A stretch of DNA of 64,000 bases from Fagopyrum homotropicum (GCA_033239125.1 BSWB01000004.1:82550501-82614500), one strand, 5' to 3'; shown: positions 1-12,059, counted from the first letter of the stretch. A program made the numbers and translations. The notes: generated by a model from the sequence alone, not told the origin.

Positions 1-503
1 CTAAGTTGAATTAGAACGAGATATGACTTAATAATAAAAAGATTTTAAACCGAAATTGTGTGCTTTGAGAATGTTTTGTGTTTATGATGATTTACTTGTG
101 TTTGTGCCTTTCCCATTGATTCTAATGCTTTAAATATGAGCTAACGGTTTTATACCGACTGTTGTAGATTGCCTTGCAGGTTAGGATTGTGGCCGAGAGA
201 TCCGGAAGAGTGGGCAGCTGGGGTTCCGTACATTTTTGGGTTGGTGTTGGGTGGAGTCGAGTTTGAGTATTGTATTTATTGTATGTTGTATGGCGTTTAG
301 TCTTCGGGGTTGTATTTTCAGCCGAAGTCCTTTGTTGTATTCTTTCGGGTTTTCTTTTCATTGCATATAAATGTATTTCGGTTTTGACCTTTATTTGTGT
401 CTTGTTGTAAGATTCGGTGAAATTGTTGTCAAGCTAAGGGTCGGGACCCATTGTGAGCTCCCAACCCGTAGCGCCCCGAGTCCCACGGATTCGGGGTGTT
501 ACA
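1..503 (+). repeat. 5' LTR of T1, 3' part only
   Basis: This is the 3' half of the LTR seen whole at 4474-5425. It ends in GGGTGTTACA at 503, directly before the primer-binding site. The small ORFs in it are repeated in every related LTR and are not genes. Confidence 0.88.
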
Positions 504-507
504 AAAG

Positions 508-525
508 TTGTATCAAAGCCCTAGG
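508..525 (+). other. Primer-binding site of T1, mutated
   Basis: TTGTATCAAAGCCCTAGG lies 4 bp after the LTR end. The related element at 37695 has the cleaner TGGTATCAGAGCCCTAGG, complementary to the 3' end of initiator tRNA-Met. T1 carries point changes in it. Confidence 0.75.
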
Positions 526-3199
526 TTGGCAACAATGGCACTCGAAATCTTCTAAAGACCGAATAAGGAATAAACGGAACCCCACGGGTTCTGAGTTTTT
601 CGTTTTCAAAATCACATGCATGAGTCGGGGTAGAATGTACGGACCGCCACTCCTTCCGCGGATTTCGGCAGCTTAGTTTATTGGATTTTGATATGTACAT
701 ATATGTATATATAGATATGGATACGAGGTTTGTTGTTATGTATGATGGAATTGATGTGTATCTTTGTGATTGTAAGTTGCATGATGAACTGAATATATGT
801 TTATAGTTATATATGTGGACGGTTATAGGTTATGGAACCTTATATTTTTATTGAAATGCTGGATGTGTTATGTTGGTAGGGATATGGACTTAGGACTTAT
901 ATAGTTATGTATAAGTATTCTTATTATATATAGTAGCATATGAAGTTATGGGACCTTTTAGCTAAGATGACCGTATGATATCATCATCCTTGGACAACGT
1001 CGTTTGACTTAGGATAGTGTACATACGAGGACGAATATGCTCAAGTATCGAGTTGAGTGTTTTGTGTTGACGAACACCATGGCGTTTCTCGGATTCCTAT
1101 AAAAGGGCATCGAAGAGGAGCACTAGAGATGACATAAACGAAGGACGAACAAGTAGAAAGAAAAACTCGAGACAACTAAAGATAAAGCGAGATGGAGACA
1201 GTACAAGAAGTCACGATTAGAAAGACAACGAGACCAATAAGGATAACAAACATAAGTTCTTCAAGAAGATGCATGGACAACTAAAAAATGCGAATCAAGG
1301 AGGAGAGGAATACATTCTAACAAGGTTAAAGGTGACATTCCATTAAGATGTGAAGTTTTCTTTAGACACTCCTAAGAATTCGAGTCAAGACGAGAAGAGT
1401 GATCGAACCATTTGCTAAAGATTTAAGATACTGTAAGTTAAGTTTACGAGGTACCAAAAAATGAAGTTTCAACATTACTATAGTTATGAGAAGAAGGGCA
1501 TGGTGGAGATTTACGTGGAGTTGAACGATTTCAATTATGATGATAAAACTAAGAAACGCCAAGAGGGAGGAAGGGTGTGTGGGTGATGATCTTCAGAAGA
1601 TGAAAGATAAAACAAGAGTTTGGATTGAAAAACTCAAGTTACCAACCAAGAGAAGAGAGAGTGGTTACTAACGATAGAGATGTGGGGAAGATGCACTTAC
1701 AAGATATTATGAAGAACGGTTAAGCCTATGAAGTTGGGTCATATGACACGAAAGAGTTGGGGGGAGGTATAGTTATCTTACAGAAGCGGAAGGAAGAGGG
1801 GAGCGTAGTCGGAGCGAACGGAGTTGGAAGTAGAGTAAAAAGTGAGCTAGTGAAGTTAAGACAGAGTACCACGAAAGGGTATCCTTCAGGAGTATGGTAG
1901 CATGGAAGTATGGTAGGAGGGTAAGTCGTTAATCTTGGAGAGGGACATCAATAATTTAATCGGCGACCACCGAGAATGCGCAGGTGTGGGTTGTATACTA
2001 GTGACTGTAGGTGGGGAGAATAACCCAGGAACCGAGATCATGAAGAGGGGTAACAAGAACTTGGAACATTCCCGGTGGTTAAATGTCAGCAATAAGGAGT
2101 TGTATTAACAAAAGTGCAAGTGTTTTAATCAAGTAGCATGGATTGAGGTCAAAGCAAGTAACTATAATAGACCTCCTAGGGAGGGATTGTAACGAACCTA
2201 TGCGACCTTCTTAGTACATGGGATTGGCGTATGGGGGAATGACACGGATCAGAATTTTTAAAGTTCGGTTAAGGTGAAGAGAACTAGAAGAAACAAGAGA
2301 AAGTGAGGCTTCTATTGTTGTTGTGCATAAAAGGGGATGCATGGTATGTTTGTTCTAATGATATGGATGATATGTTTTCACAAGCAAAAGCTAGTTGAGT
2401 CAGATGTTTTAGACTCACCCGGAAGAGCCATGGTGGCTATGGCGTGAAAGGGAGGACCTAGATTAGGGCAACACTGCAAGCTTAGAGTTACGATGTTAGT
2501 ACTTGGTAAAGTAATGAGTGGATCTTTCAGTGCTTGTGGTTGGAGAATTTGGCCTAGCATTCTCCACTGGGCATACTATTACGGTTGATCATGGAATACC
2601 AAGAGGTGCTTAAGGGGGCCAACAAGAGTAAGAGAAGACCGAAGTTTTGAAGTTTATTGTCGATATAAGATGTATCTTGTATATGAAAGATTGAGGTCAG
2701 AGCCTCTACGGTCGTTTGACGTTGCATAAAGAAATGAAGTATAAATTTCTACACATACTTGAAGAAAGGATGTCTAAGGTGAAAGCTTATGTAGAAGACG
2801 AAGAGCTCCTTCCATATGTTAGGATGCCATGAAAAGCGAAGAAGATAAGATCGATTTTTGATAAGACGTGATTATGCCCTACAGTTAGGACGGTTGGGGC
2901 AACACATAAGTATGAGTTCTTAAAGTTAATACTACCATGCTTTCAAGGTAAAAAAAAATAAATATAAAAACATGGAACAGTACGGATTCGAGAGGAGAAG
3001 GACCCTTGATATAGAACATACACGGTCATAGCTGAAGATGAAACAATATATGTGTTTAAAGGACGTCACCTCAATAAATCGAGATATATCAATTGTGTTA
3101 TGACTACTTGTGAAGTGATAAGACAAGATTGTGTCGGTTATTACGATACGCAACGGGAAGAGAAAAGATGGAACCTGAGATACCACAAAGTCTTAATAC
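526..3199 (+). other. T1 interior, gag/protease part decayed beyond recognition
   Basis: About 2.7 kb with no ORF over roughly 85 codons in either strand and no gag motif (CCHC) that I can read. It aligns by eye with 37713-40290 of the second copy, including the stretches after the primer site and around the repeated 'agactcac-cggaagagccatggtggc' neighbourhood near 2410 and 39490. Its function as transposon interior is inferred from that homology. Confidence 0.6.
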
Positions 3200-4238
3200 G
3201 TAAAAAATGTGGATTTTTCCACTAAGGTCAAGCTCGACTCTATTCCAATATCTAAGGCGCCGTATGGAATGACGCTTGTGAAGAGACATGAGTTGTGGAA
3301 GCAAGTGAAGGAGCAATTGCAATAACTTATTGATAAGAGTTCACTAGAATTAGTGAAAGGCTATGGAGAACTCCGAAAGTTATCTTGAACTCTTGATTTG
3401 AAGTTCATGGTTGAATACATATTAAACTCTTGATTTGAAGTTGTATGACAAGTTGTCTCAGAATGACAACCCTCGAAGGACGTGGAAGAAGTTACAAGTT
3501 TTCTTGGATGGGTTGGTCATTACCGGATTTGTGGAGAGATTTTCCAAGTAACACCATCTATGACTAACATACTCCGGATGACAATGAAGTATTAAGTGAG
3601 ACGAAAATGGGCCATGGAGACGTTGAGAGTGGAGAGGAGATTCATTGGTGCAACTGTTTTTACATTGCCCCAGGGTATGATGGGTTTGACTTGTACAAGT
3701 TATTATTCAAGACAAGGTCTTGATCGAGTATTGAGGAACGATGTAAAAGTAATAGCATACGTGTCTTGTTAGTAGAAACAGTTTGAAGTAAAGTACTTCC
3801 TTCATTACTTGGAACTCGCGACAAGAATTTAGGAAAGGCAACATCAATGTTTGGTTTGACAAGAACCAAAGTCAACGGTGTAAAATGGAAATCCGATCTT
3901 CTTTATTAGAGACAATAAAAGAGAAACATAATGTAAATATTGCAATGAGAAAGACCCGAGAAGGAAGTTGAGTTTCCGGTATATCGGACCTTTTTGAGGT
4001 CTTAGCGCGAGTTGGGATAGTGGGTTACCGGTTGGCGTGGTCGCCGAAGAGTAGAGGGTGTACACCGGTGTTTCAGGTGTATCAATCGAGAGAAGACATA
4101 CATGACTCGATACATGTTGTCAGTCATGGGGATCTAATGGCATACGAAGAACCGATGAGGCTAACTGGAAGACGGAGGATAGTAACTTTGGTTGAGTTTT
4201 ACGCTGAGCTAGTAGCATCGATAGAATCGACGGGTTAG
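3200..4238 (+). pseudogene. Decayed pol of T1: RT start, RNase H and integrase C-terminal remnants
   Basis: Short pieces of chromoviral pol in order. Around 3208-3390 a translation with gaps reads FSTKVKLD...PISKAPYGM, the usual RT entry segment. Around 3660-3790 there is a weak RNase H trace after a LPQG-like start. From about 3955 to 4238 the reading KLSFRYIGPF, then a shift, then GYRLAW...HPVFQV-type residues match the integrase C-terminal region of Tekay/Del elements. The central RT (DD motif), the integrase zinc finger and the DDE core are absent, not just mutated. RNase H passes almost directly into the integrase tail. The same gap is present in the copy at 40290-41564, so it predates both insertions. 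It makes no functional enzyme. Confidence 0.75.
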
Positions 4239-4456
4239 ACCTAGTTCTTCCCTTGGTTGAGTTATGTCCATGTGTGGTGTTATGTGTAGTTTGTGCCTTG
4301 CGCGAGAATGTACTATATGACGTGTATATCTTGCGGTGGTAGTTTGAATAGATTGTGTGTATAGATTAGAAGGTTTAAGCCTTCTTAGTTTGAGAGTTAT
4401 ACCTCGGCCTTAGGGACCGAGAAGTTCTGCGTATAGCAAGTTTCGGGAAAAACTTG

Positions 4457-4467
4457 TTTTTAGGGGG
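4457..4467 (+). other. Polypurine tract of T1
   Basis: TTTTAGGGGGA sits just before the 3' LTR start at 4474. It is the expected plus-strand primer, and the same tract is at 41786-41797 in the sister element. Confidence 0.7.
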
Positions 4468-4473
4468 ATCTAA

Positions 4474-5425
4474 TGTAACGCCCCAATTTTGGACGCGCTT
4501 GCGATATTTATAGTATCCGATTTTTATCGATATTTTAATAATTCAAACATTTTTACAGGTATTTTCACGTTGTAAATTAAATTTTTTGAGTTTATATATT
4601 TGTATATTCATACATATATTCCGTATTTTATTTTTCCGGAAAATATTTTCAATTTAGAGTCCCGTTCCCGTTCCGGTTCATTTTGATCGAGTTTATTCCT
4701 TGTCGTTTATAACAACTAAACCGGTAATAGGACCACCGACCTTATATTACTTTGGCCCAAGTGTATGATAACGGGCGGTGACATCATTTGCCTAGCTCTC
4801 GCGAGAGTCTAGGAGGTTCTTGGCGACTAGTCCGTGCTAGTTAGACGGTCGGAGGCATCCGTACCGTTCCATGCCGGTAAGTAGGGACCGAGGCGGGACC
4901 ACGGTGGTCTCGTGTCACAAAACTAAGTTGAATTAGAACGAGATATGACTTAATAATAAAAAGATAATAAACCGAAATTGTGTGCTTTGAGAATGTTGTG
5001 TGTTTATGATGATTTACTTGTGTTTGTGCCTTTCCCATTGATTCTAATGCTTTAAATATGAGCTAACGGTTTTATACCGACTGTTGTCGATTGCCTTGCA
5101 GGTTAGGATTGTTGCCGAGAGATCCGGAAGAGTGGGCAGCCGGGGTTCCGTACATTTTTGGGTTGGTGTAGGGTGGAGTCGAGTTTGAGTATTGTATTTA
5201 TTGTATGTTGTATGCCGTTTAGTCTTCGGGGTTGTATTTTTGGCTGAAGTCCTTTGTTGTATTCTTTCGGATTTTCTTTTCATTGCATATAAATGTATTT
5301 CGGTTTTGACCTTTATTTGTGCCTTGTTGTAAGATCCGGTGAAATTGTTGTCAAGCTAAGGGTCGGGACCCATTGTGAGGTCCCAACCCGTAGCGCCCCG
5401 AGTCCCGCCGATTTGGGGTGTTACA
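4474..5425 (+). repeat. 3' LTR of T1 (952 bp)
   Basis: Complete LTR from TGTAACGCCCC to GGGTGTTACA with matching TG...CA ends. It shares both ends with the 2.8-kb LTRs at 34853 and 41803 but lacks their central segment of about 1.9 kb. The shared block resumes at the stretch TTATAACAACTAAACCGG (near 4709 here, 36960 there). Confidence 0.9.
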
Positions 5426-6429
5426 ATAAACCTCAACCACGTGGTCACAATTTCCACTCTAGGAGTTCCTACATCAGTATGGCACACACAAAATTAGACA
5501 CTATCCAAGGTTAGGAGATTCCACCTCTTACATCCCATGATCATACCCAAACCATAGCCCATATCTAAACCTCGATAACTCATAACAACTCACAAATGCC
5601 TAAGGCATTACCTCAGTATACAATACCATCAAACTCATCATGTACTAAACTAACAAGTTCTCAAGCTAACCCTAACACAAGGGAAAGGAAGGATACATAC
5701 CACACTTGGTATGCCCTGGACAAGACGCACCTGCGTAAACAGGAAGGCACAGGAGCGGTGACACGCCGCAAGGGTGGTGGCTCTCAGCTGCAGGGGCGGT
5801 ACACTCCTCATCCGCGGGGAGGCACTGTAAAGGCGTAGGGGTCAAATAACAGAGGGTCGGTTCTATGCTTCTCTTCGAACTCTCGGTCGATATCTTCACT
5901 CATTTGTTGCCAAAAGCAACCATCATCATATATACATACTTATACACATCATCAATTGTCTAGGAAGGCCAACACAATATCAACTTGTGGGAATTTCTAT
6001 GCTAAAGAAGAAGAGAGAAAGGAAAGATGAAGCAAGAAGGAAGAAGAGCTTACCACTACAACTCATAGGAAGGGGAAAACCTCACAACTGCTCACCCACA
6101 TCAACAGTAAACATCAATAACATCATCATCATCTCACAACTACACAGCCAAAGCTTCCCTTGAATGATCAAAGCAAAACCCAAGGAAGAAAGACAAAGAA
6201 AAGAGAGGAGAAGAACAAGAACGTGAGGAGGTAGATGAAGTGGAAGACCCTCAGCAAAAGGGAAGAGAAGAAGCTTAAATAAGAAGCAAACGGGAAAAAC
6301 AAGACGGTCGAAAGGCGGCACCCACACTGAAAAACCGTGGGACGGGTCACTAGAGCTGTGGGGTGGAACCGTACCTGTGGACAAGTTATGGCACAGGGGC
6401 GGGATCTCTAAAAAGACTAAGGATATTAC
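5426..6429 (-). repeat. Part of a long Tekay-like LTR, minus orientation
   Basis: The right edge reads GGATATTACA, which on the minus strand is an LTR-like start TGTAATATCC. The composition resembles the long LTR at 6967-9739: GC-rich CCGC/GCGG words at about 5736-5830 and 6330-6412, then an A/G-rich stretch containing a splice-like GCTTACC. The left end is lost against T1. The ORFs inside (for example the one covering 6082-6615 on the minus strand) show no family motif and I do not call them genes. Confidence 0.4.
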
Positions 6430-6966
6430 AATTTTCTGTAATTCTTTTATATGATGTTTGAGAGTATCAACTTCAGTAGATAAATTGGTAGAATGACTTA
6501 CCACGTGAACTCTGGGACTCCGGAGTCGATCATCACTCCTTCTTTGGGAGTACTTTTGTTGCACCAAGGCTTGTCTTTCAACAAACTCCCATGCATCGCC
6601 AGCTTGCTTATCCACGAAGGTTCCTCCGGAGAGGGATTAAATTTGGAATTGTGTATTGTCATCCAATTCTTTGTAGTAGATCTCAAGGAGCTCTATCCTT
6701 GGGATTCCATGATAAGGACAATCAAGTAGAAGGTCCTTGATCTCTCCCAAGATTCAAACAAACTCTCCTTGTCTTTCATGGTAAAGCATTAATTTTACCT
6801 CTAAATTCAACAGTATTGGAAGGTGGAAATAATTTTGTAAGAATTCGGAGGTCATATCCTCCCATGTGTTTATCCTTCCATGTGGTAAAGATTGAAGCCA
6901 TGCTTGCGCCCTGTCTTTCAAAGAAACAGAGAAAACTTGCAATTTCTTATGGTTAGTTTCTAATCT
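6430..6966 (-). pseudogene. Athila gag fragment
   Basis: Minus-strand reading gives SLKDRAQAWLQSLPHG, INTWEDMTSEFLQNYF and ERQGEFV, followed after stops by LLDCPYHGIPRIELLEIY. These match, in order, the gag core intact in Athila C at 52924-53685 (SLKDRALTWYQYFPPG, DTWEEMTTEFLTKFF, GIPKIELLEIYF). The fragment has stops and frameshifts and covers only mid-gag. It is bounded exactly by LTR termini on both sides (GGATATTACA on the left, TGTAACACCCC on the right). It may be the gag of an Athila whose 5' LTR is the fragment at 9740-10812, split by LTR insertions. Confidence 0.75.
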
Positions 6967-7661
6967 TGTAACACCCCAAATCCGCGGTACTCAGGATGCT
7001 ACAGACGGAGACGTCACAACGGGTCCCGGCCCTTAACCTGACAACAATTTCACCGGATCTTTCCAACAAGACACAAATAAAGGCAAATCCAAAATCTTTT
7101 TAATGCAAGTGCGAGAATACGGAAATAACAATACAAGGTGGAAACTCAGCCGAGTCCTCAAAACAACATAACTCCATAAACAAAGGTACATACGTCCACA
7201 ACATAAAAATATAAATCCATCACCGTCCTATAATGTACGAGGACCCCGGTTGTCTACTTCTTCGAGTCACTCGGCGATCCCTATCCTGCAAGGACATCTA
7301 CAACAATCGGTTTAAACCCGTTAGCTCACATTCTAGGCATTAGAAAGACGGTAAAGGCACATATACACATAGGCAAACAAAAACACATATCATGCTCATA
7401 CACACAAGCCGGTTATTATCTTCTCTTTACGTCATTCCATTACTAGTCCCATTTCTCAAGATTGTGACATGGAAGTCTTATGACTCTCGCCCCTGTCCCC
7501 GTGTAACCAACAGGAGTGGTGCGGCGCACCTCTCGTAAACCATATGGAGTGGTGCAATGCACGCCCGTATACCGTGTATGGCCTGGTCGCAAAGAACTTC
7601 TCAGTCTCCCTCGGGAGCTGGGCAGTGATGTCATCGCCCGATAAAAAATATACACTTGGGC

Positions 7662-7663
<2 letters not shown>

Positions 7664-7708
<45 letters not shown>
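7664..7708. repeat. (AT)n microsatellite
   Basis: About 22 AT dinucleotides in the long LTR. It produces spurious Tyr-Ile repeat ORFs on both strands. Confidence 0.95.
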
Positions 7709-7710
<2 letters not shown>

Positions 7711-8010
7711 AGTTGTCCTAATTTGGTTTCATGGTTATAATCAAAACTAAAGCACACACCACCGTCACACATCCAACTAATACATAAAAGCGAGCTAAGT
7801 AAGTCTAGCGACTTACCTCGTTCCAAAGCTAACCAAGAACAACCGATCTCACTTCCCGTAGGAATACAATCAAAGCTTGATCAAAATAAAGCACGCATCA
7901 ACAACACTCTCATACGCTTGAAGTCCTTAGACTTCTAAATCTATCAATCTATATCAAGATCCTACAACTCAAAAGCTCGGATAACGCTCCTAGGCTCCAT
8001 GATACTATAA

Positions 8011-8697
8011 CTCGTTTGGTACGATTCCCATGGAATCAGGAATGGGAATGAGAATGAGTCATACCAATACCTCATATTTGGTCAGACTTGGAATCGTAAT
8101 GAAAATAATTCCATGGAATGGCTCATTCCAACTCTAGAGAAGAAGTTGATTCCATAAATTAAGGGTGGGTATCCCATTCCAACATAAACTCATTTTAAAT
8201 TTAAAACTATATTTATATATTTTCATTATATATACTTGCTTATTTAGTTTCACAAAATAAAAATAATATTTTTTTATAAATTTTTTATTGTCCATCAATT
8301 AATTTAAATTATATAATTATTTTGTAGAAAAACATGATTTTGACAAAAACAAATTTAATTATAATACGAATAATTCATTCAAGATGTAATGTAACCGGAA
8401 AATGCTCAAAAATAATATAATTTGTTCAATTAGAAAAAATATATTTGATAGAAGAAATATATACCAATTTATTTGGGTTCAAGATTATTTAGGGTTTAAT
8501 CTTTAAGTATTCATTATTATTCATTTTTCTTAAATGTAGTTTAAAAAATAGCATATATTTACATTATAAATGTGTCAAAAATATTTCATTCCAACATCAT
8601 ACCAAACACCAAGTATCAAGAATGACTTATTCCAATTCCTCATTCCATTCCGATTCCTGGTTCCAATCTCATTCCTACAGTCATACCAAACGAGCCC
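8011..8697. mobile_element. Harbinger/Tourist-like MITE, 687 bp
   Basis: AT-rich, non-coding insert with inverted ends: left CTCGTTTGGTACGATTCC and right, reversed, GGGCTCGTTTGGTATGACT. It is flanked by TAA at 8008-8010 and 8698-8700, the 3-bp target duplication typical of PIF/Harbinger elements. Sub-terminal GGAATGGGAATGAGAATGAG repeats are mirrored at the right end. There is no transposase, so it is non-autonomous. It interrupts the long LTR. Confidence 0.8.
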
Positions 8698-9739
8698 TAA
8701 ACTCATCAAGCATATGCAAGGATACCACAACAGCCCACTCTCCTACAAGATCAACTCTTCAGCCAAGCTAGAATACAACTAGCCTTGGTGATACTACATG
8801 ATCATCACACTCGAGTTCCTCCTAAGCAACAACCGAGCCTCTAAGGTCTACTAAGGTTCACAACCACTAGGTGGCATTCAAGACTATCCTAGGTCCAACC
8901 TAGGCATGATACTAGCATGGATCAACCTCACAACAAAGGAAGGAAAGAAGAAGACAAGAGGAAAAGGGCCTACTGCTGCAGAAACACAACCGTGGACTCA
9001 AAAGGCACTGTTGCGGAAAGTTGTCACCGCCCTTGGGGATCACTTGCGCCGCCACTGTGGCTGCTGGGCAATTGGCGCCGCCCCTGCGGATCGTGGCGCT
9101 ACCCCTGCGGCTGGGCTTTGTCCACCCCCGTGGCTCTAGCAAGAGCCCCCGCGGTCAAACTCTAGAAACAACGACTTCTTCGATTTTTTGACTGTGCAGA
9201 TGGGCTTCAATGGCCTCCTTCTTTGGTTGGGTCGTCTCAAAACATCATCCACAAGATCAAAGCCCTCCTCCACTTCCTAAGCTAGCTAGGAACACATGCA
9301 ATCAAAAGAAGGCTTCTAAGAATCTTCTTCGAAAGCTTCATCCATAATAATGCGGGAAGGATAAGAAGAGAAGGAAAAGGAAACAGAAAGAAGAAGATAA
9401 GGAGAGGAAGGATTACCTACTCAACTGCAAGACTCCTCCTTTGCTGGATAGCTATCATGCAAGACACCAAGTGAGAAGGGAGAAAAGATAGAAGCAAGGA
9501 GAAGGGGAATGAACTAACGTGAAAGAGTGGAGAAAGGGGAAAAGAGGGAAGACTACACTCTTTAGGGACTCAAAGGGTTAGTATCCCCCAAAGATCCTCT
9601 TTGGGTAAGGAACGAGGGGTCAAAAGCGGAAAGCGGGGAAACAAAAGGTCGGAACGGAATCGGGGTAAAATCCCATCACTCAACACATCGTGCCTGCGGA
9701 AAGACTGATCCGCGTCTGCGGGAAGGCCGCTAAATATTC

Positions 9740-10812
9740 TCTCTCAGACGTGTGTGTATGGTGAACGATATAGCTTTAAATTTATAACCTAAAATATAAG
9801 CCTGAAACAATATGCGAACCCGCAGTGTACGGATCAATTGTAATAACAGCAAATACTCCAGAGTCGAACACAAGGACTATGTTGAAATAAAGATCGGAAT
9901 TTAGGTTGTCAATTGAAAACAAGCAACAAAGCAAAGATATCAAAGATGATGTAATAACCAAGTAAAGAGAATGCGGACTCTAGAGATTAAAACATCCAGT
10001 TGTGGTTCCGACTTAAGATCTCAAAAGATAACGTGGACAAAGCTGAGGTTTGCAAAGGGAAGGTGTTTCTAAGGTGGGAATAGATCACCGTGTAAGTCTC
10101 ACTACTCACTATCCCAAACCAAAGATCCTCTCACCGGGTAAGTCTCAAGGTACTAAGGAAAGGAACTATAATCTCAAACCAACACACCACCCAAGGGGAT
10201 AGAACTAACCTTTACCGGGTAAGTCTCATGCTAACTCTCAAAGATGGAAGGAAGGCACACTAAAACCCCAATAAGGGATAAACCCTTATTCCCTAACACT
10301 CATGGTCTTGGGTATACAAACAAAGGAATCATCGGGTAAGTCTCATCCTAGGCTTGCGTTGAACAAGGAAAGATATAACAAGGATTGGATTTGGCAAACT
10401 GAAACCTCAACTCAGATAAGGATCAAGAAAGGTCTCGCATCACTCAGTTCATGTTCCATCTCGGTCGAGATGTTCCACGACAAACCGAGGTGTTCGTCGG
10501 TTAAGGTAAATTCTCGAGCTTTCAGGGTTCACTAGGATAAAGGCTCATTCTTTCATCGTCTTTCCCACAGCCTTCAGCCAAAGACCCTAGAATCGCATAA
10601 AGAACTTAGCCAACAATCATCATGATAACAATAATCAAAAATATATGAAAGGAATCAATATTCAAACAAGAAAACCTTAACACAATGGTCTCAATCAAAC
10701 AATCAAAATGCGTTCCTCAATCACAACCGGAAAGACAATAAATCCAAACTAACAAAATCTTACAACTTCCTTCAAAATCTTCAACCTTCATAACTTCCTT
10801 CAACTTTCTTGT
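9740..10812 (-). repeat. Athila LTR fragment, minus orientation
   Basis: It contains the LTR 3'-end landmarks GCTTTAAATTTATAACC and CCCGCAGTGTACGG, then the four-box array (cores at 10088, 10134, 10215 and about 10332) and CTCGGTCGAGATG words near 10456. It aligns with 54130 onwards of Athila C. It stops at 10812, where the LTR of X1 begins, so the promoter half of the LTR is missing. The left edge is only approximate. Confidence 0.75.
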
Positions 10813-11789
10813 TGTAGGACCATTACATGGAAGATATCAAGGACCCATTACTAGGGCAAGAGCTAAGGAGATCCAAGAAGTTACGTCAAGGGAAGTGCTA
10901 TTGCTTGGCACCATGCGTGAACCATTTAACTGCCATACATCATGTGTTAATCTCTTGGTGAATGCAGGAGCAAGCAAGCAAAGGGAAGAGACCATGCAGA
11001 TGTTAGAACAACAAGAGCTGGATTATATAGCCACGCCAGCAAGCTCGACGTTGCTCACTTCCCAGGCGGCCCAAGAGAGTAACCAGCTCCCTTAGTCGGA
11101 TCATCCATTTGGGCTCTTAAAAACCGTCCAACTCACTCATGGCTCTGTTTGAATAAGTCAACCCATTTCTTTTAGTCGGATCATCCACTTGGGCTCTAAA
11201 CCGTCCAAAAACACTCATGGAGCTACTTTGAATAAGTCAGCCTATTTTGATGCTGATTAGTTGTTTGTTAAGTTGTTAGCTACATTTATGGAAGCTCTCT
11301 TGTTACCACCTTCCACAAATGTTTTAGTTTTCTTTTCTTTATTTTGTCTAGATAAAAGAGTCTATATATAGTCTCTTTAGCTGCTGAATAGGGTACGTTT
11401 TATTTTGCTAAGAATTATCGTTTGTAATCATTCACAAAATCAATCAAAGAACAAGAGAGTTTTTGGTTGGCATTGTCGTTGTTTGCTTGGCTGAGCTTGT
11501 TTGTGTCAACCGCCTTCGGATTGGTGCTTCGAGCCTTCACGAGTCCCTCTTTGTGCTAGTCCAGCCGGAGCTAGTGTAAAGTTGTATTGGAGACGGGTCT
11601 AGGGCATTCACGAAGCGGGGTCTTGGCTCTTCAGCCTTGGTTCTTTTCGTTGACTCTCTTTGGTTCATCTCTACATCTTCCTGCATCCATTCCATATCCA
11701 CGTTTCATTCTGCATCTTGATTCGCTTCATTCAGCCGGATTCGGATCATTGTAACTAGATCGACTCATTCACGGACTAATACCGTATCA
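10813..11789 (+). repeat. 5' LTR of X1 (977 bp), with a coding-like start
   Basis: Begins TGTAGGACCATTACATGG and ends ACCGTATCA two bases before the primer site. The first about 280 bp translate as GPITRARAKEIQE...NLLVNAGAS and stop at 11093-11095. A G-P-[IM]-T-R-[AS]-R-A-K motif is usual at the C terminus of gag-pol in one branch of Ty3/gypsy, so in the 3' LTR this region would have ended the polyprotein. In the 5' LTR it is not a gene by itself. The rest is non-coding LTR with a poly-T/CTTTCTT stretch and a short TATA-like TCTATATATAG near 11370. Confidence 0.8.
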
Positions 11790-11791
11790 GT

Positions 11792-11803
11792 TGGTATCAG
11801 AGC
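11792..11803 (+). other. Primer-binding site of X1
   Basis: TGGTATCAGAGC two bases after the LTR end, complementary to the initiator tRNA-Met 3' end. The following leader (11804-12059 and 12966-13359) is non-coding and matches X2. Confidence 0.88.
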
Positions 11804-12059
11804 TCAGTTGGTACAATTGATCACTCCTTTCTTCTTTGTTAACCTAATTGCTTAACCAATTGAGGTTTAACTTGTGCTTGAAGTGTGCAAAATCAAAAGT
11901 CAAGGGTTTCTTAGGGCCGGACAACATCTTGAGGAGAGGTAAACACAAAAAAAAAAGAGATCAAACGTTGCAGTCAAATTCGGTAACCTTCTCTCCAACA
12001 AATCTCGTTGCAATCAATTTCGGTTACCTTCTCTCCTACAAATCTTTGACAAAGTCTAA

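Larger units (their letters stand above)
1..5425 (+). mobile_element. T1: non-autonomous Tekay/Del-like Ty3/gypsy element
   Basis: A plus-strand LTR retrotransposon whose first LTR is cut by the window edge. Bases 1-503 repeat as 4923-5425 with no net length change and, by eye, about 15-20 substitutions. The LTR starts TGTAACGCCCC and ends GGGTGTTACA, a tRNA-Met-type primer site follows the left LTR, and a purine tract precedes the right LTR. The internal region is about 3.97 kb, short for a chromovirus, and holds only decayed pol pieces. It is homologous throughout to the interior of the element at 34853-44626. I infer a non-autonomous family. The left flank is outside the window, so no target duplication can be scored. 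Confidence 0.88.
6967..9739 (-). repeat. Long Tekay-like LTR, minus orientation, with a nested MITE
   Basis: Starts TGTAACACCCCAAATCCGCG, the inverted form of the chromovirus LTR end, and continues with the inverted stretch seen in T1 and T3 (CCTGACAACAATTTCACCGG near 7040). At about 7789 GAGCTAAGTAAGTC...GACTTACCTCG matches the inverse of 36880-36900 in the T3 LTR. The inner part (8900-9740) is diverged, with GC-word clusters. The outer TGTAACG start is not visible near 9739, so that end is truncated. Solo LTR or remnant of a larger element. No real gene seen. Confidence 0.65.

Noticed and set aside
6082..6615. 177-codon minus-strand ORF
   Set aside because: Lies across an LTR end and an Athila gag piece in the wrong frame, Leu/Phe-rich by composition.
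7443..7826. 127-codon minus-strand ORF
   Set aside because: Runs through the AT microsatellite (Tyr-Ile repeats) in an LTR; no support.
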